From Acidobacteriota bacterium (GTDB lineage Bacteria; Acidobacteriota; Thermoanaerobaculia; Multivoradales; Multivoraceae), in NCBI GenBank assembly GCA_003388555.1, contig QQVD01000037.1, positions 124,001-188,000 on the forward strand: a stretch of 64,000 nt of DNA, given 5' to 3'. The notes under the pieces are model-generated. The model saw nothing but the letters and a program-made list of their open reading frames with translations. It did no database searches and had not been told where the DNA came from. The translations under genes and the position numbers were made by a program. Shown one piece after another: positions 33,257-41,475 of the stretch. How positions within the stretch are numbered: position 1 is the stretch's first letter; each line of letters begins with the position of its first letter.

Positions 33257-34764
33257 CGCTCACGCTCCCCTCGCTCCGCCGCGTCGGATGCGCTGGGGTG
33301 CTGCAGTGCACCGCTCCAGAACACGCGGTAGCGGGGCCCGTGCAGCCGCCAGACGATCGCCAGGTAGATCGTCGCGGCGAGCAGCGAGGCGAGCAGGCGC
33401 GGCGCCGTGGCCGCCGGGGAGAGCAGCCAGACCGGAGCGAACAGAGGCGCGGCGAGCAGGTAGAGCACCGCGATCTGCCGCAGCAGCCGCCGGAAGGCCG
33501 CGCGGTCGATCTGCGCCAGCCCCCAGGCCAGCACCAGGGCGCCGAGTGGGAAGTAGCCGGCCACCGCCATGCCCAGCTCGCGTAGCTCGGTGTGCACCAG
33601 CGTGTAGCCGAGGCCGCCGAGGGAGACCAGGTTGAGCAGGGTGTAGACGATGAGCAGACGGTCGCGGTGCACCACCAGCAGGTACTCGCGGCCGAACATG
33701 GTCAGCGGCCGGATCAGCGGCACGAAGGCGGCGACCCGCAGGTAGTCGGCGGCGCCCACCCACTCCTCGCCGCCCAGGATCCAGGCCACCAGCTCGGCGT
33801 TGAGGTGCAGGCCGAAGGCGAGCGGCACCACGAAGGTGAGCAGCAGCAGGGTGGCCAGCGAATAGACCTCGTAGGCGTTGCCGCCGGTGTGGGTGAGGCT
33901 GACCAGGGCGGGGTAGACGGCACGGCCCACCGCGTCGGCGAGCAGGCGGGAGACGAAGAAGAGGGCGAAGATCGCCAGCGCCGCCCGCGCCACCGCGGCC
34001 TCGGGCAGCACCAGACCGAGCACCAGGACGTCGAGGTGCAGCACCGAGAGCTCGAGGAACGAGAGCAGCGCCAGCGGCAGGCTGGCGGTGACCAGGGCGC
34101 GCAGCGCCCCGGGCTCGCTGTCGAGCGACAGGTCGCGCCGCGCCGCGAACCAGAGCATGGCGCTGTAGAGCGCGGCGCCAGCGAGGTGTGCGATGACCAG
34201 GCTCCAGACGCCGTGGCCGCGCAGCGCCAGCGCGATCGAGAGGACCGCGAAGACGATGTTGCGCGCCAGCTCGGCCGGGATCGTCGCGGTGAGGCGCTGC
34301 TCGGCCTCGAAGAAAGTGAGCGGCACGGCGCCGAGGCCCTGTACGAAGAGGAAGAGGCAGAGGGCACGCAGGATCGCCGTGGTCTGCTCGTCGTGGCTCT
34401 CGAAACCGAGCGCCAGGATGGGGGCCGCGACGGCCAGCCCGAGGGCGAAGAGGCCGCCCCAACCGATCTCGAGGCGCAGGAAGTCGCCGTACGCACGCCG
34501 CGTCTGGCGGACCATGTGGCCTGGCACACCGAGGTCGCGCGCCTGTGCGAGCAGGATGAACACCGGCTCGGCCCAGTTCCACACGCCCATCTCGGCTGGC
34601 GGGATCAGGCGACGCAGCAGCATGTGGGTCGCCAAGGTGACCACCAGCCGCCAGACCTGCGAGGCGGTGGCGGCGCCTGCGCCGCGCACGATGTTGCGCG
34701 GCGCGCCGGCGTGGGCCAGTGGGCCCAGCGTGGCGCCCTCGTCGGTGTCGGGGAGGTTGCTCAT
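33253..34764 (-). CDS. Oligosaccharide flippase (Wzx/MOP superfamily)
   Basis: The 503-residue protein has about twelve hydrophobic spans. The N-terminus reads NIVRGAGAATASQVWRLVVT, with RRLIPPAEMGVWNWAEPVF matching the usual first-loop pattern of RfbX/Wzx flippases, and FVVPLAFGLHLNAELVAWIL is typical of the C-terminal half. Proteins of this family move lipid-linked oligosaccharides across the inner membrane. ATG 34764 overlaps the stop of the nucleotidyltransferase as ATGA, and its own stop overlaps the GT4 start, so these genes form a tightly coupled operon. Confidence 0.9.
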   Translation of the reverse strand: MSNLPDTDEGATLGPLAHAGAPRNIVRGAGAATASQVWRLVVTLATHMLLRRLIPPAEMGVWNWAEPVFILLAQARDLGVPGHMVRQTRRAYGDFLRLEIGWGGLFALGLAVAAPILALGFESHDEQTTAILRALCLFLFVQGLGAVPLTFFEAEQRLTATIPAELARNIVFAVLSIALALRGHGVWSLVIAHLAGAALYSAMLWFAARRDLSLDSEPGALRALVTASLPLALLSFLELSVLHLDVLVLGLVLPEAAVARAALAIFALFFVSRLLADAVGRAVYPALVSLTHTGGNAYEVYSLATLLLLTFVVPLAFGLHLNAELVAWILGGEEWVGAADYLRVAAFVPLIRPLTMFGREYLLVVHRDRLLIVYTLLNLVSLGGLGYTLVHTELRELGMAVAGYFPLGALVLAWGLAQIDRAAFRRLLRQIAVLYLLAAPLFAPVWLLSPAATAPRLLASLLAATIYLAIVWRLHGPRYRVFWSGALQHPSASDAAERGERER

Positions 34765-35660
34765 CGATCGATCTCGGGACCCGGGCGGAGAGCCGCCGGG
34801 CGGGACAGGACGCGCTCCGCGAGGCGGAGCTCCTCCGGCGTGCCGACGTGCAGGGGTCGCTCGATCGGCGCCACGCGCACGTCGAGCCCGTCGTCGATCA
34901 GGCGACTCACGAGGTCCGGCAGCTCGAGCTCGCCGCGCGGCGAAGGGACGAGCGCGGCGCAGAGTCGAGCGCTGCCCGCCGGCAGCAGGTAGACGCCACT
35001 GTTGTTCCAGCTCGAGGTGGCCTCGCCGTCGCGGGGTTTCTCGACGATGGCGCGCAGCGTGCCGCTGCGCTCGTCCCAGTGCACCGCCGCTCCCCGTGTG
35101 ACGTCGCCGTGGCGGTCGACGGCGACGACCGCGTCGCAGCCCACGGCGCGGCGCCGGATACGGGCGAGAGCCCCGGCGCCTGGCAGGACGTCGCCGAGCA
35201 GCAGCAGGAAGGCCTCGCCCGAGAGCGCGCTCGCGGCGGAGCCGAGGGCGTGGGCGGTTCCGTGCGCCACCCCGGCGTTCGTCGACAGCGGCGTCGGCTG
35301 CTGGCGCACGGTGTCGACGCGGGGTGGGAGCCGAGCGCGGCGCTGGGCATGGGCCTCCCGCCGCCACGACACGAGTGCCCGCTCGATCTGGTCGCCGAGG
35401 TGGCCGATCACCACCGTGACGTGGAGGAAGCCCGCCTCGTCGAGCGCCTGCAGCTGGCGGTCGAGCATCGCCCTGCCGAGCAGCGGGGTCAGCGCCTTGG
35501 CCCGCTCACGGGACCCGGCGCCCATGCGGGTGCCGCGGCCAGCCGAGAGGATCACCGCCCGCGTCGTCCGGCTCGCGGAGCACGCGCGAGCGCGCGAAGG
35601 CTCGCCGTCGACCGCCTTCGCGCCCTCTCGCTCGCCTTGCCTCTGCTGCGCGCGGCTCAC
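34761..35660 (-). CDS. Sugar nucleotidyltransferase (NTP-transferase fold)
   Basis: RAVILSAGRGTRMGAGSRER carries the GxG-x-R nucleotide motif, KALTPLLGRAMLDRQLQAL the following lysine region, and LLLLGDVLPGAG the metal-binding aspartate. IVEKPRDGEATSSWNNSGVY is the conserved product-binding segment. GTG 35660 yields 299 residues with about 30 low-complexity residues before the nucleotide motif; no closer in-frame start was found. The gene heads the flippase, GT4 and PIG-L run. It probably makes the activated sugar used by this cluster. Confidence 0.85.
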   Translation of the reverse strand: MSRAQQRQGEREGAKAVDGEPSRARACSASRTTRAVILSAGRGTRMGAGSRERAKALTPLLGRAMLDRQLQALDEAGFLHVTVVIGHLGDQIERALVSWRREAHAQRRARLPPRVDTVRQQPTPLSTNAGVAHGTAHALGSAASALSGEAFLLLLGDVLPGAGALARIRRRAVGCDAVVAVDRHGDVTRGAAVHWDERSGTLRAIVEKPRDGEATSSWNNSGVYLLPAGSARLCAALVPSPRGELELPDLVSRLIDDGLDVRVAPIERPLHVGTPEELRLAERVLSRPAALRPGPEIDR

Positions 35661-35674
35661 CAACGCAGACCTGA

Positions 35675-36304
35675 TCAGAAGGGGCGCGCCAGGGGGTCCT
35701 TGCTCAGGTCGGGGACCTCCTCGCCGTGGGCCCGCCTCCAGGCGCGGAGGAACCACTCGAGGCGGTCGTTGCCCCAGAAGAGCTCACCTCGGTAGAGGAT
35801 CGTCGGCACGCCGAAGCTGCCGTCGGCGCGCATCTGCTCGAAGCCGGCCTCGAGACGCTGCCGGAGGTCTGGCCGTGTCGCTGCCGCCACCGCCGCTTCC
35901 GGGTCGAGGCCGAGCTCGCCGGCGACGGTGGCGAGCACGTCGTCGCGACCCAGGTCGGCGCCCTCGGCGAACCGCTTCGCGAAGACCCGATCGAGGAAGG
36001 CGTCGCCGGCTCCGAGGTCGCGAGCCCACAAGAAGGTGGCATGCGGCCGCCACCAGTCGCAGTCGTCGGCGAGGCGCCCGGACAGCGGCAGGCCGTAGGC
36101 CTTGGCCAGCCGCGCCACGTCGGCGCGCTGGTAGGCGCCCTTGGTGCGGCCGCGGCTCATCGCCTCGGCCACCTCGGCTGTCGGCGGGAACACCGGGACG
36201 ATCTCGAGCTCGTCGGCCGGGAAGCCGTAGTGCTTCAACCGGTGGTGCGCGAACCAGGAGTAGGGCGAGCGCAGCGAGGTGTACAGGCGTGGGTGATCGG
36301 TCAT
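35675..36304 (-). CDS. DsbA-family protein, 2-hydroxychromene-2-carboxylate isomerase type
   Basis: The 209-residue protein starts MTDHPRLYTSLRSPYSWFAH, where the SPYSWFA segment corresponds to the catalytic serine region of kappa-GST-like HCCA isomerases; there is no CxxC. DRVFAKRFAEGADLGRDDVL and FGVPTILYRGELFWGNDRLE match the helical and thioredoxin-fold C-terminal segments. In known enzymes the reaction uses glutathione in aromatic degradation, but no aromatic catabolism genes are nearby, so the true substrate is uncertain. It lies 14 bases upstream of the nucleotidyltransferase on the same strand. Confidence 0.85.
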   Translation of the reverse strand: MTDHPRLYTSLRSPYSWFAHHRLKHYGFPADELEIVPVFPPTAEVAEAMSRGRTKGAYQRADVARLAKAYGLPLSGRLADDCDWWRPHATFLWARDLGAGDAFLDRVFAKRFAEGADLGRDDVLATVAGELGLDPEAAVAAATRPDLRQRLEAGFEQMRADGSFGVPTILYRGELFWGNDRLEWFLRAWRRAHGEEVPDLSKDPLARPF

Positions 36305-36410
36305 CGGGGAAGGCCTTTGGGGGAACGGGTCGGTTCGGGTGAGAGCGCGTGCGCGGCGGCCCGCCGCCGAGCCGCGCCGAAGGGCGACACGGCGCCAGCT
36401 CGCCGTGGGC

Positions 36411-37970
36411 TCAGTCGCGCCCTCGCACGGTGAGGGTGGAGCGATCGTCGATATCGACCCGGAACACGGTACCGCGACCGCCATCCAGTCTCTGCAGGCC
36501 GCCGTGACGCATTCGACGGTTCTGCTGCGGCGTCATGATCTCGCAGCCGACGACGCGGAGCCCGCTGGAGAGCGGAGTGGTCCGCCCTTCGAGGCGCACG
36601 AAGCAGGGAGTCGCCAAGCTCACCCCGGCGTCGCAGGCTCCGTCGAGCACCAGACCCGCGGCGCCTCCCAGACCGGTGAAGTCGGCCACCAGCACCGAGT
36701 CGTTGACCTTCCACGATCCGAGTCGGCCGATCGCCGACAGCTCGAGGCTGGCGGCGTCGGCGTCGAGCTGCAGCTGCCGCACCTCGCGGCCGATCAGGGT
36801 GGCCTCCCGTACCGTGGCGCTCAGGACGCCGGCACGTTGCACCTCGAGGCTCGAGCCCGGCTGCAGCGTCGCGTCCACCTGGCCGTCGGCGTCGCGCAGC
36901 GCCAGCTGGGTCGCGCTCGCGTCGAGCTTCAAGGCGCCGACCCTCTCGAGCTCGCCGCCGCCTCCGGTCAGCTCGAGGACGCCGGCACCGCTGACTTCGG
37001 AGACGAGCAGCTGGAGGTCGGAACCGCTGGCCGACCAGCCCTGGGAGAAGTGGCTGCGCGACAGGGTCAGCGAGGTGGCGTTGCCGGCCACCTCGAGGCC
37101 CGGTCCGCCGTCCTCGACACGCAGGCTGCCCTCGTGCCACTCGGCCCGGACCTGGCCGCGCACCGAGCGCAGGTCGGCGCGGGCGCCCTCGCCGCGCAGC
37201 TCCACCGCGCCGGCGGCCTCGTCGACCGCGATCTCACCGCCCTGCGCCGTCGCGGTCAGCTTGCCGCGGTGATCGCGGATCTGCGCGTGGCTGGTGACGA
37301 GGGCGAGCTCGAGGTCCCCCGTCGTCGCCTCGAGGAGGAGCGAAGAGCCACTCGCCGTCACGATGCCCGAGGCGCTGGAGGTCCAGTAGAGCCGCGAATC
37401 GACGAGGTGCAGCTCGAGCGGTCCGAAGGTGCTGTTGCTGCTCTGCGAGGCGGCGGCGCGTCGGTCGAGCAGGCTGGACGGCTCCTTCTCCGATCCCTCG
37501 ACCTCGCCGGCGACCGGTGGATCCTCGTCACTCTCGGGCGACGCCGGTTCGGCCCCGGCGGCCTCGGAGTCCAGGGCTCGCGGGCCGACGGCGAGGTCGA
37601 TCTCGAGCCCGCCGACGACGGCCGCGACACCGGGAGGCAGGACCAGATCGACCACCAGGCGGCTCCTGGCGTCGCTCGGAGGCCGACAGTCGATCGCTAC
37701 ACCGGCTGCGGTGCAGCGGGTGGTGTTGGTCGGGTCGGTGACGTAGAGCCTCGGCGCCGTCGATCCGGCGTCGAAGATCAGGTTGACCTCGCCGCGGTGC
37801 ACCTCGAGCGCCACCTGGGTCGGGTCGAGCCGCAGGTCGAGCGGCAGCGCGAGCTCGCTGGCGATCGCAGGAGCCGCGTGAAGCGGCGCGCCGCCCGACG
37901 CCAACAGGGCGGTGGCCCACAGGATCGAGCTCGGGGCTGCGAGCAGCGCTGGCGGAATCGGCGGTTTCAT
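36411..37970 (-). CDS. Exported beta-rich protein of unknown function
   Basis: ATG 37970 gives 519 residues with a signal peptide (LLAAPSSILWATALLASGG then LHAAPA). The body is a long run of short hydrophobic strands, such as VEVEWH-type alternation in RAEWHEGSLRVEDGGPGLEV and GELERVGALKLDASATQLAL, resembling a repetitive beta-helix or DUF4097-like domain. An acidic linker (PASPESDEDPPVAGEVEG) separates a short N-terminal region. Three cysteines near residues 440-500 could form a disulfide. I do not recognise a family with certainty. It lies 122 bases downstream of an ABC ATPase gene on the same strand. Confidence 0.65.
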   Translation of the reverse strand: MKPPIPPALLAAPSSILWATALLASGGAPLHAAPAIASELALPLDLRLDPTQVALEVHRGEVNLIFDAGSTAPRLYVTDPTNTTRCTAAGVAIDCRPPSDARSRLVVDLVLPPGVAAVVGGLEIDLAVGPRALDSEAAGAEPASPESDEDPPVAGEVEGSEKEPSSLLDRRAAASQSSNSTFGPLELHLVDSRLYWTSSASGIVTASGSSLLLEATTGDLELALVTSHAQIRDHRGKLTATAQGGEIAVDEAAGAVELRGEGARADLRSVRGQVRAEWHEGSLRVEDGGPGLEVAGNATSLTLSRSHFSQGWSASGSDLQLLVSEVSGAGVLELTGGGGELERVGALKLDASATQLALRDADGQVDATLQPGSSLEVQRAGVLSATVREATLIGREVRQLQLDADAASLELSAIGRLGSWKVNDSVLVADFTGLGGAAGLVLDGACDAGVSLATPCFVRLEGRTTPLSSGLRVVGCEIMTPQQNRRMRHGGLQRLDGGRGTVFRVDIDDRSTLTVRGRD

Positions 37971-38092
37971 CGGCGCGGGCGGTCGAGGCCGGCAGGGCGG
38001 GTCCACGCGACCGCGCCCGGCGAGCCCTGCTCGACCGGGGGGAGACTGGCGCGGTTCGCGTCGGCCTGGATGCGCCAGATCTTACGCCGGGG

Positions 38093-38890
<798 letters not shown>

Positions 38891-39066
38891 TCGCCTCTGC
38901 CTTCCAGGATGGATCCAGGTGGTGTCGGGAGGTGGATCTGGTCGTCACAGTCGCGCTGCCCGGGGTCGGGCCGAACTCGAATGTCGGGAGGAGCTGGCCG
39001 CGCTTCCAGAACCCTACCCGAGTACGCGCGGGGCGCGGAGCTGTTGCAGAGAGGGGAGAGGGGTCA

Positions 39067-39090
39067 GGGGTTAGGGGATAGGGGTTGGGG
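39067..39090 (+). other. G-quadruplex-forming motif, plus strand
   Basis: Four runs of GGGG (39067-39070, 39074-39077, 39081-39084, 39087-39090) are separated by TTA, ATA and TT, a strong intramolecular G4 pattern. Confidence 0.8.
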
Positions 39091-39104
39091 AAAAGGGAAA
39101 AGTG

Positions 39105-39160
39105 AAAAGGGAGAGGGGAAAAGGGAGAGGGGAAAAGGGAGAGGGGAAAAGGGAGAGGGG
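39105..39160 (+). repeat. 14-bp purine tandem repeat, four exact copies
   Basis: AAAAGGGAGAGGGG is repeated at 39105, 39119, 39133 and 39147 without any mismatch, followed by a partial AAAAGG. Confidence 0.95.
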
Positions 39161-39170
39161 AAAAGGAAAG

Positions 39171-39268
39171 CCCTCGTAGGGGGAGGGAACCGGATTGCGG
39201 CGCGGGGGCGACTGCATCGCTTCGGGGTCATGGTGATCGCGAGCATCTGTCCTCCTCCCCTACGAGGG
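39171..39268. repeat. Imperfect inverted repeat within the cassette
   Basis: CCCTCGTAGGGGGAGG (39171-39186) and CCTCCCCTACGAGGG (39254-39268) are inverted copies differing by one base, 67 bases apart. Confidence 0.7.
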
Positions 39269-39284
39269 GGAGGACATGAGGGTA

Positions 39285-39320
39285 GACCGTGAGTCTTTGC
39301 AGGCTCGACTCACGGTCTTT
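39285..39320 (+). terminator. Perfect 11-bp hairpin followed by TTT
   Basis: GACCGTGAGTC (39285-39295) pairs with GACTCACGGTC (39307-39317) around an 11-nt loop, followed by TTTCGG. It may terminate transcripts entering the cassette from the left, although the neighbouring gene there is on the minus strand. Confidence 0.4.
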
Positions 39321-39479
39321 CGGCTCGCTCACTCCGTTCGCCTCGGCGTGGGTGTGAGGATGGCCCTGGAGCGAGCTCGCAGCTGAGCGGCGACGACCTC
39401 CCGGTCTCGCGAACACGCCCGCGCTCCCTCGAGCGACTCGCCCCCACCACGCCTTCGGCCTTCTGCCCTTTTCCCTCTT

Positions 39480-39503
39480 CCCTCTTCCCCCAACCCCCAA
39501 CCC
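39480..39503 (-). other. G-quadruplex-forming motif, minus strand
   Basis: On the minus strand the runs GGG, GGGGG, GGGGG and GGG are separated by TT, TT and AAGA. This mirrors the plus-strand motif at 39067-39090, so the two G4 motifs point in opposite directions at the cassette ends. Confidence 0.7.
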
Positions 39504-39583
39504 TCCTGCCCTCTGCCCCTCTTCGGGCTGCTAGCCTGCCTCCTCCCACGCGCCGCCGCCGCGCTCCCCGACCCCGCCGAGCC

Positions 39584-41410
39584 ATGACCGAGCCAGCACA
39601 GTCGAGCCCGATCGCGATCGAGGCGAAGCGTAGCTCCCCAGCCGCCACGAGCCTCTGGGACCTCGCCGTGGCGGGTGCGGCACTGGCGCTGCTGGCCGCT
39701 CCGGCATGGGGCCGAGCGGCCGTCTCCCAGGCTGCCGCGGAAGAACAGCCGACGCTGCGCGAAGTGCCCGGCGCTGCGGGCATCGACTTCGTGCACGATG
39801 CCGGCGCCACCGGACAGCTGCTGCTGCCCGAGATCACCGGCTCCGGTCTGGCGCTGCTCGACGTCGATGGCGACGACGACCTCGACGTCTACCTGGTGCA
39901 GGGCGGCCAGCTGCTCGACGAGGGTGGCGCGGCGCTGCTGCCGGCGGAGCGCCGGACCGCCAGCGATCGGCTCTACCGGAACGACAGCCGCGGCGGCGAG
40001 CTACGGTTCGTCGACGTCACCGAGACGGCGGGGCCGCTCTCCCGCGGCTACGGCATGGGCGTGGCGAGCGGCGACTTCGACAACGACGGCCGCGTCGACC
40101 TCTACGTCACCAACCTCGGCCCCAACCGGCTGTTGCGCAACGTCGGAGGGCGTTTCGAGGACGTCACCGAGGCGGCCGGAGTCGGCGACGACGGTTGGGG
40201 CGTCAGCGCCGCCTTCGTCGATCTCGACCGCGACGGCTGGCTCGACCTGTACGTCGGCAACTACGGCGAGTGGTCGGCCTCCGAGCCGGTTCGCTGCTAC
40301 GCCAAGTCCAGCCGCCTCGACTACTGCGGTCCGCTGGCCTACCAGCCCGAGCCCGACGTCTTCTATCGCAACCGCGGCGACGGCAGCTTCGAGTCGCGCT
40401 ACCAGACCGAGCTGCGCAGCGCCCCCGGTGCCGCGCTCGGCGTCGTCGCCTCCGATCTCGACGGCGACGGGTTCCAGGAGATCCTGGTCGCCAACGACGG
40501 CACCGCGAACCACCTCTGGAAGCTGCTGCGAGGAGGAACCGGGCTCGAGGAGATCGGGCTCTTCGCCGGCGTCGCGGTGAACCGCTCCGGTCGCCCGGAG
40601 GCTTCGATGGGCATCGACCTGGCCGACTACGACGGCGACGGCCACGAGGACGTCTTCCTCACCCATCTCGATGGCGAGACGAACACCATGCTGCGCGGTG
40701 ACGGCGGCGGCAGCTTCAGCGACACGACGCCGACGAGCGGGATCGGCCCCGACGGATACCGGTGGACCGGTTTCGGCACCGGATCCCTGGACGCCGACGG
40801 CGACGGCGACCTCGATCTCCTGGTGGTCAACGGAGCGGTTCGCCTCGATCCCTCGACCGGCAAGGGGGGGGTCGAGGGCATGGGCCAACCAAACCGGCTC
40901 TACCTCGCCCGCGGCGACGGCACCTTCGAGCCCACCGATGCCGTCGACCCCGTGCTGTCGCTGCGCGAGGTCTCCCGGGGGTTGGCGCTCGGCGACCTCG
41001 ACGGAGACGGTGACCTCGATGTCGTCTACAGCAACAACGACGGCCCCGTCCGGCTGCTGCGCTCGTCGGTCGACCCTGAGCTCTGGTGGGGCGTCGACCT
41101 GCGCATCGCAGGGCGCCCGGCGCTCGGCGCCCGACTCGGTTTCGTGCACGCGGTCCCGGGTGGAGAGCGCGTCGTCTGGCGACGGGCCCACAGCGACGGC
41201 AGTTACGCTTCGGCTGGAGACCCGCGGGTGGCGGTGAGCGCGGCGATGCTCGCGGGATCGGTACCCCGGGCGTTGTTACTGCGCCTTCCAGGCGCCGCCG
41301 AGCGCCGTCTGGAGGGTGCGCGGTTGACCGCCGGCGCCTACGTGCGCATCGATTTCGAAGGGCTCGGTACCAACGCCGACGTCCCGGTGGCGGATGCGCC
41401 GCCGCGTTGA
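39584..41410 (+). CDS. CRTAC1 family protein (FG-GAP repeats; degenerate ASPIC/UnbV region), secreted
   Basis: The 608-residue precursor has a signal (LAVAGAALALLAAPAWG), then the family opening GAAGIDFVHDAGATGQLLLP and repeated FG-GAP calcium motifs (DVDGDDDLDVYLVQGG, DFDNDGRVDLYVTNLG, DADGDGDLDLLVVNG). The C-terminal 100 residues align with ASPIC/UnbV but are degenerate: SDGSYASAGDPRVAVS replaces the usual GGSGYLSQ block. The frame contains an 8-G tract at 40864-40871. Sixty-five bases downstream lies a TPR gene on the same strand, repeating the pairing at 1819-5102. Role inferred: extracellular binding or scaffold protein. Confidence 0.9.
   Translation: MTEPAQSSPIAIEAKRSSPAATSLWDLAVAGAALALLAAPAWGRAAVSQAAAEEQPTLREVPGAAGIDFVHDAGATGQLLLPEITGSGLALLDVDGDDDLDVYLVQGGQLLDEGGAALLPAERRTASDRLYRNDSRGGELRFVDVTETAGPLSRGYGMGVASGDFDNDGRVDLYVTNLGPNRLLRNVGGRFEDVTEAAGVGDDGWGVSAAFVDLDRDGWLDLYVGNYGEWSASEPVRCYAKSSRLDYCGPLAYQPEPDVFYRNRGDGSFESRYQTELRSAPGAALGVVASDLDGDGFQEILVANDGTANHLWKLLRGGTGLEEIGLFAGVAVNRSGRPEASMGIDLADYDGDGHEDVFLTHLDGETNTMLRGDGGGSFSDTTPTSGIGPDGYRWTGFGTGSLDADGDGDLDLLVVNGAVRLDPSTGKGGVEGMGQPNRLYLARGDGTFEPTDAVDPVLSLREVSRGLALGDLDGDGDLDVVYSNNDGPVRLLRSSVDPELWWGVDLRIAGRPALGARLGFVHAVPGGERVVWRRAHSDGSYASAGDPRVAVSAAMLAGSVPRALLLRLPGAAERRLEGARLTAGAYVRIDFEGLGTNADVPVADAPPR
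40864..40871 (+). repeat. Homopolymer of eight G within the CRTAC1 coding sequence
   Basis: Eight consecutive G bases encode part of a K-G-G-V segment between two FG-GAP motifs. The reading frame is intact as given. Confidence 0.9.
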
Positions 41411-41475
41411 ACGCAGAAGAGGCCCCAGAGGAAGTCAGGGCTTCGCGGCCCCACGAGTGGAGAGGTGATGCGACG

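Larger units (their letters stand above)
39056..39523. repeat. Noncoding cassette with G-rich ends in inverted orientation (MITE-like)
   Basis: Within the 693-bp gap between the ABC ATPase (-) and CRTAC1 (+) genes, a purine-rich tract (39056-39170) and a pyrimidine-rich tract (39461-39523) are imperfect inverted copies: both read as runs of GGGG, GGGGTTGGGG and AAAAGGG on opposite strands. Between them lie an inverted repeat and a perfect 11-bp hairpin. No gene is seen in the cassette. The structure resembles a nonautonomous element or a structured noncoding region. Confidence 0.5.

Noticed and set aside
39105-39160. CRISPR array
   Set aside because: The units are directly adjacent with no spacers and are only 14 bp long; no cas gene is near.
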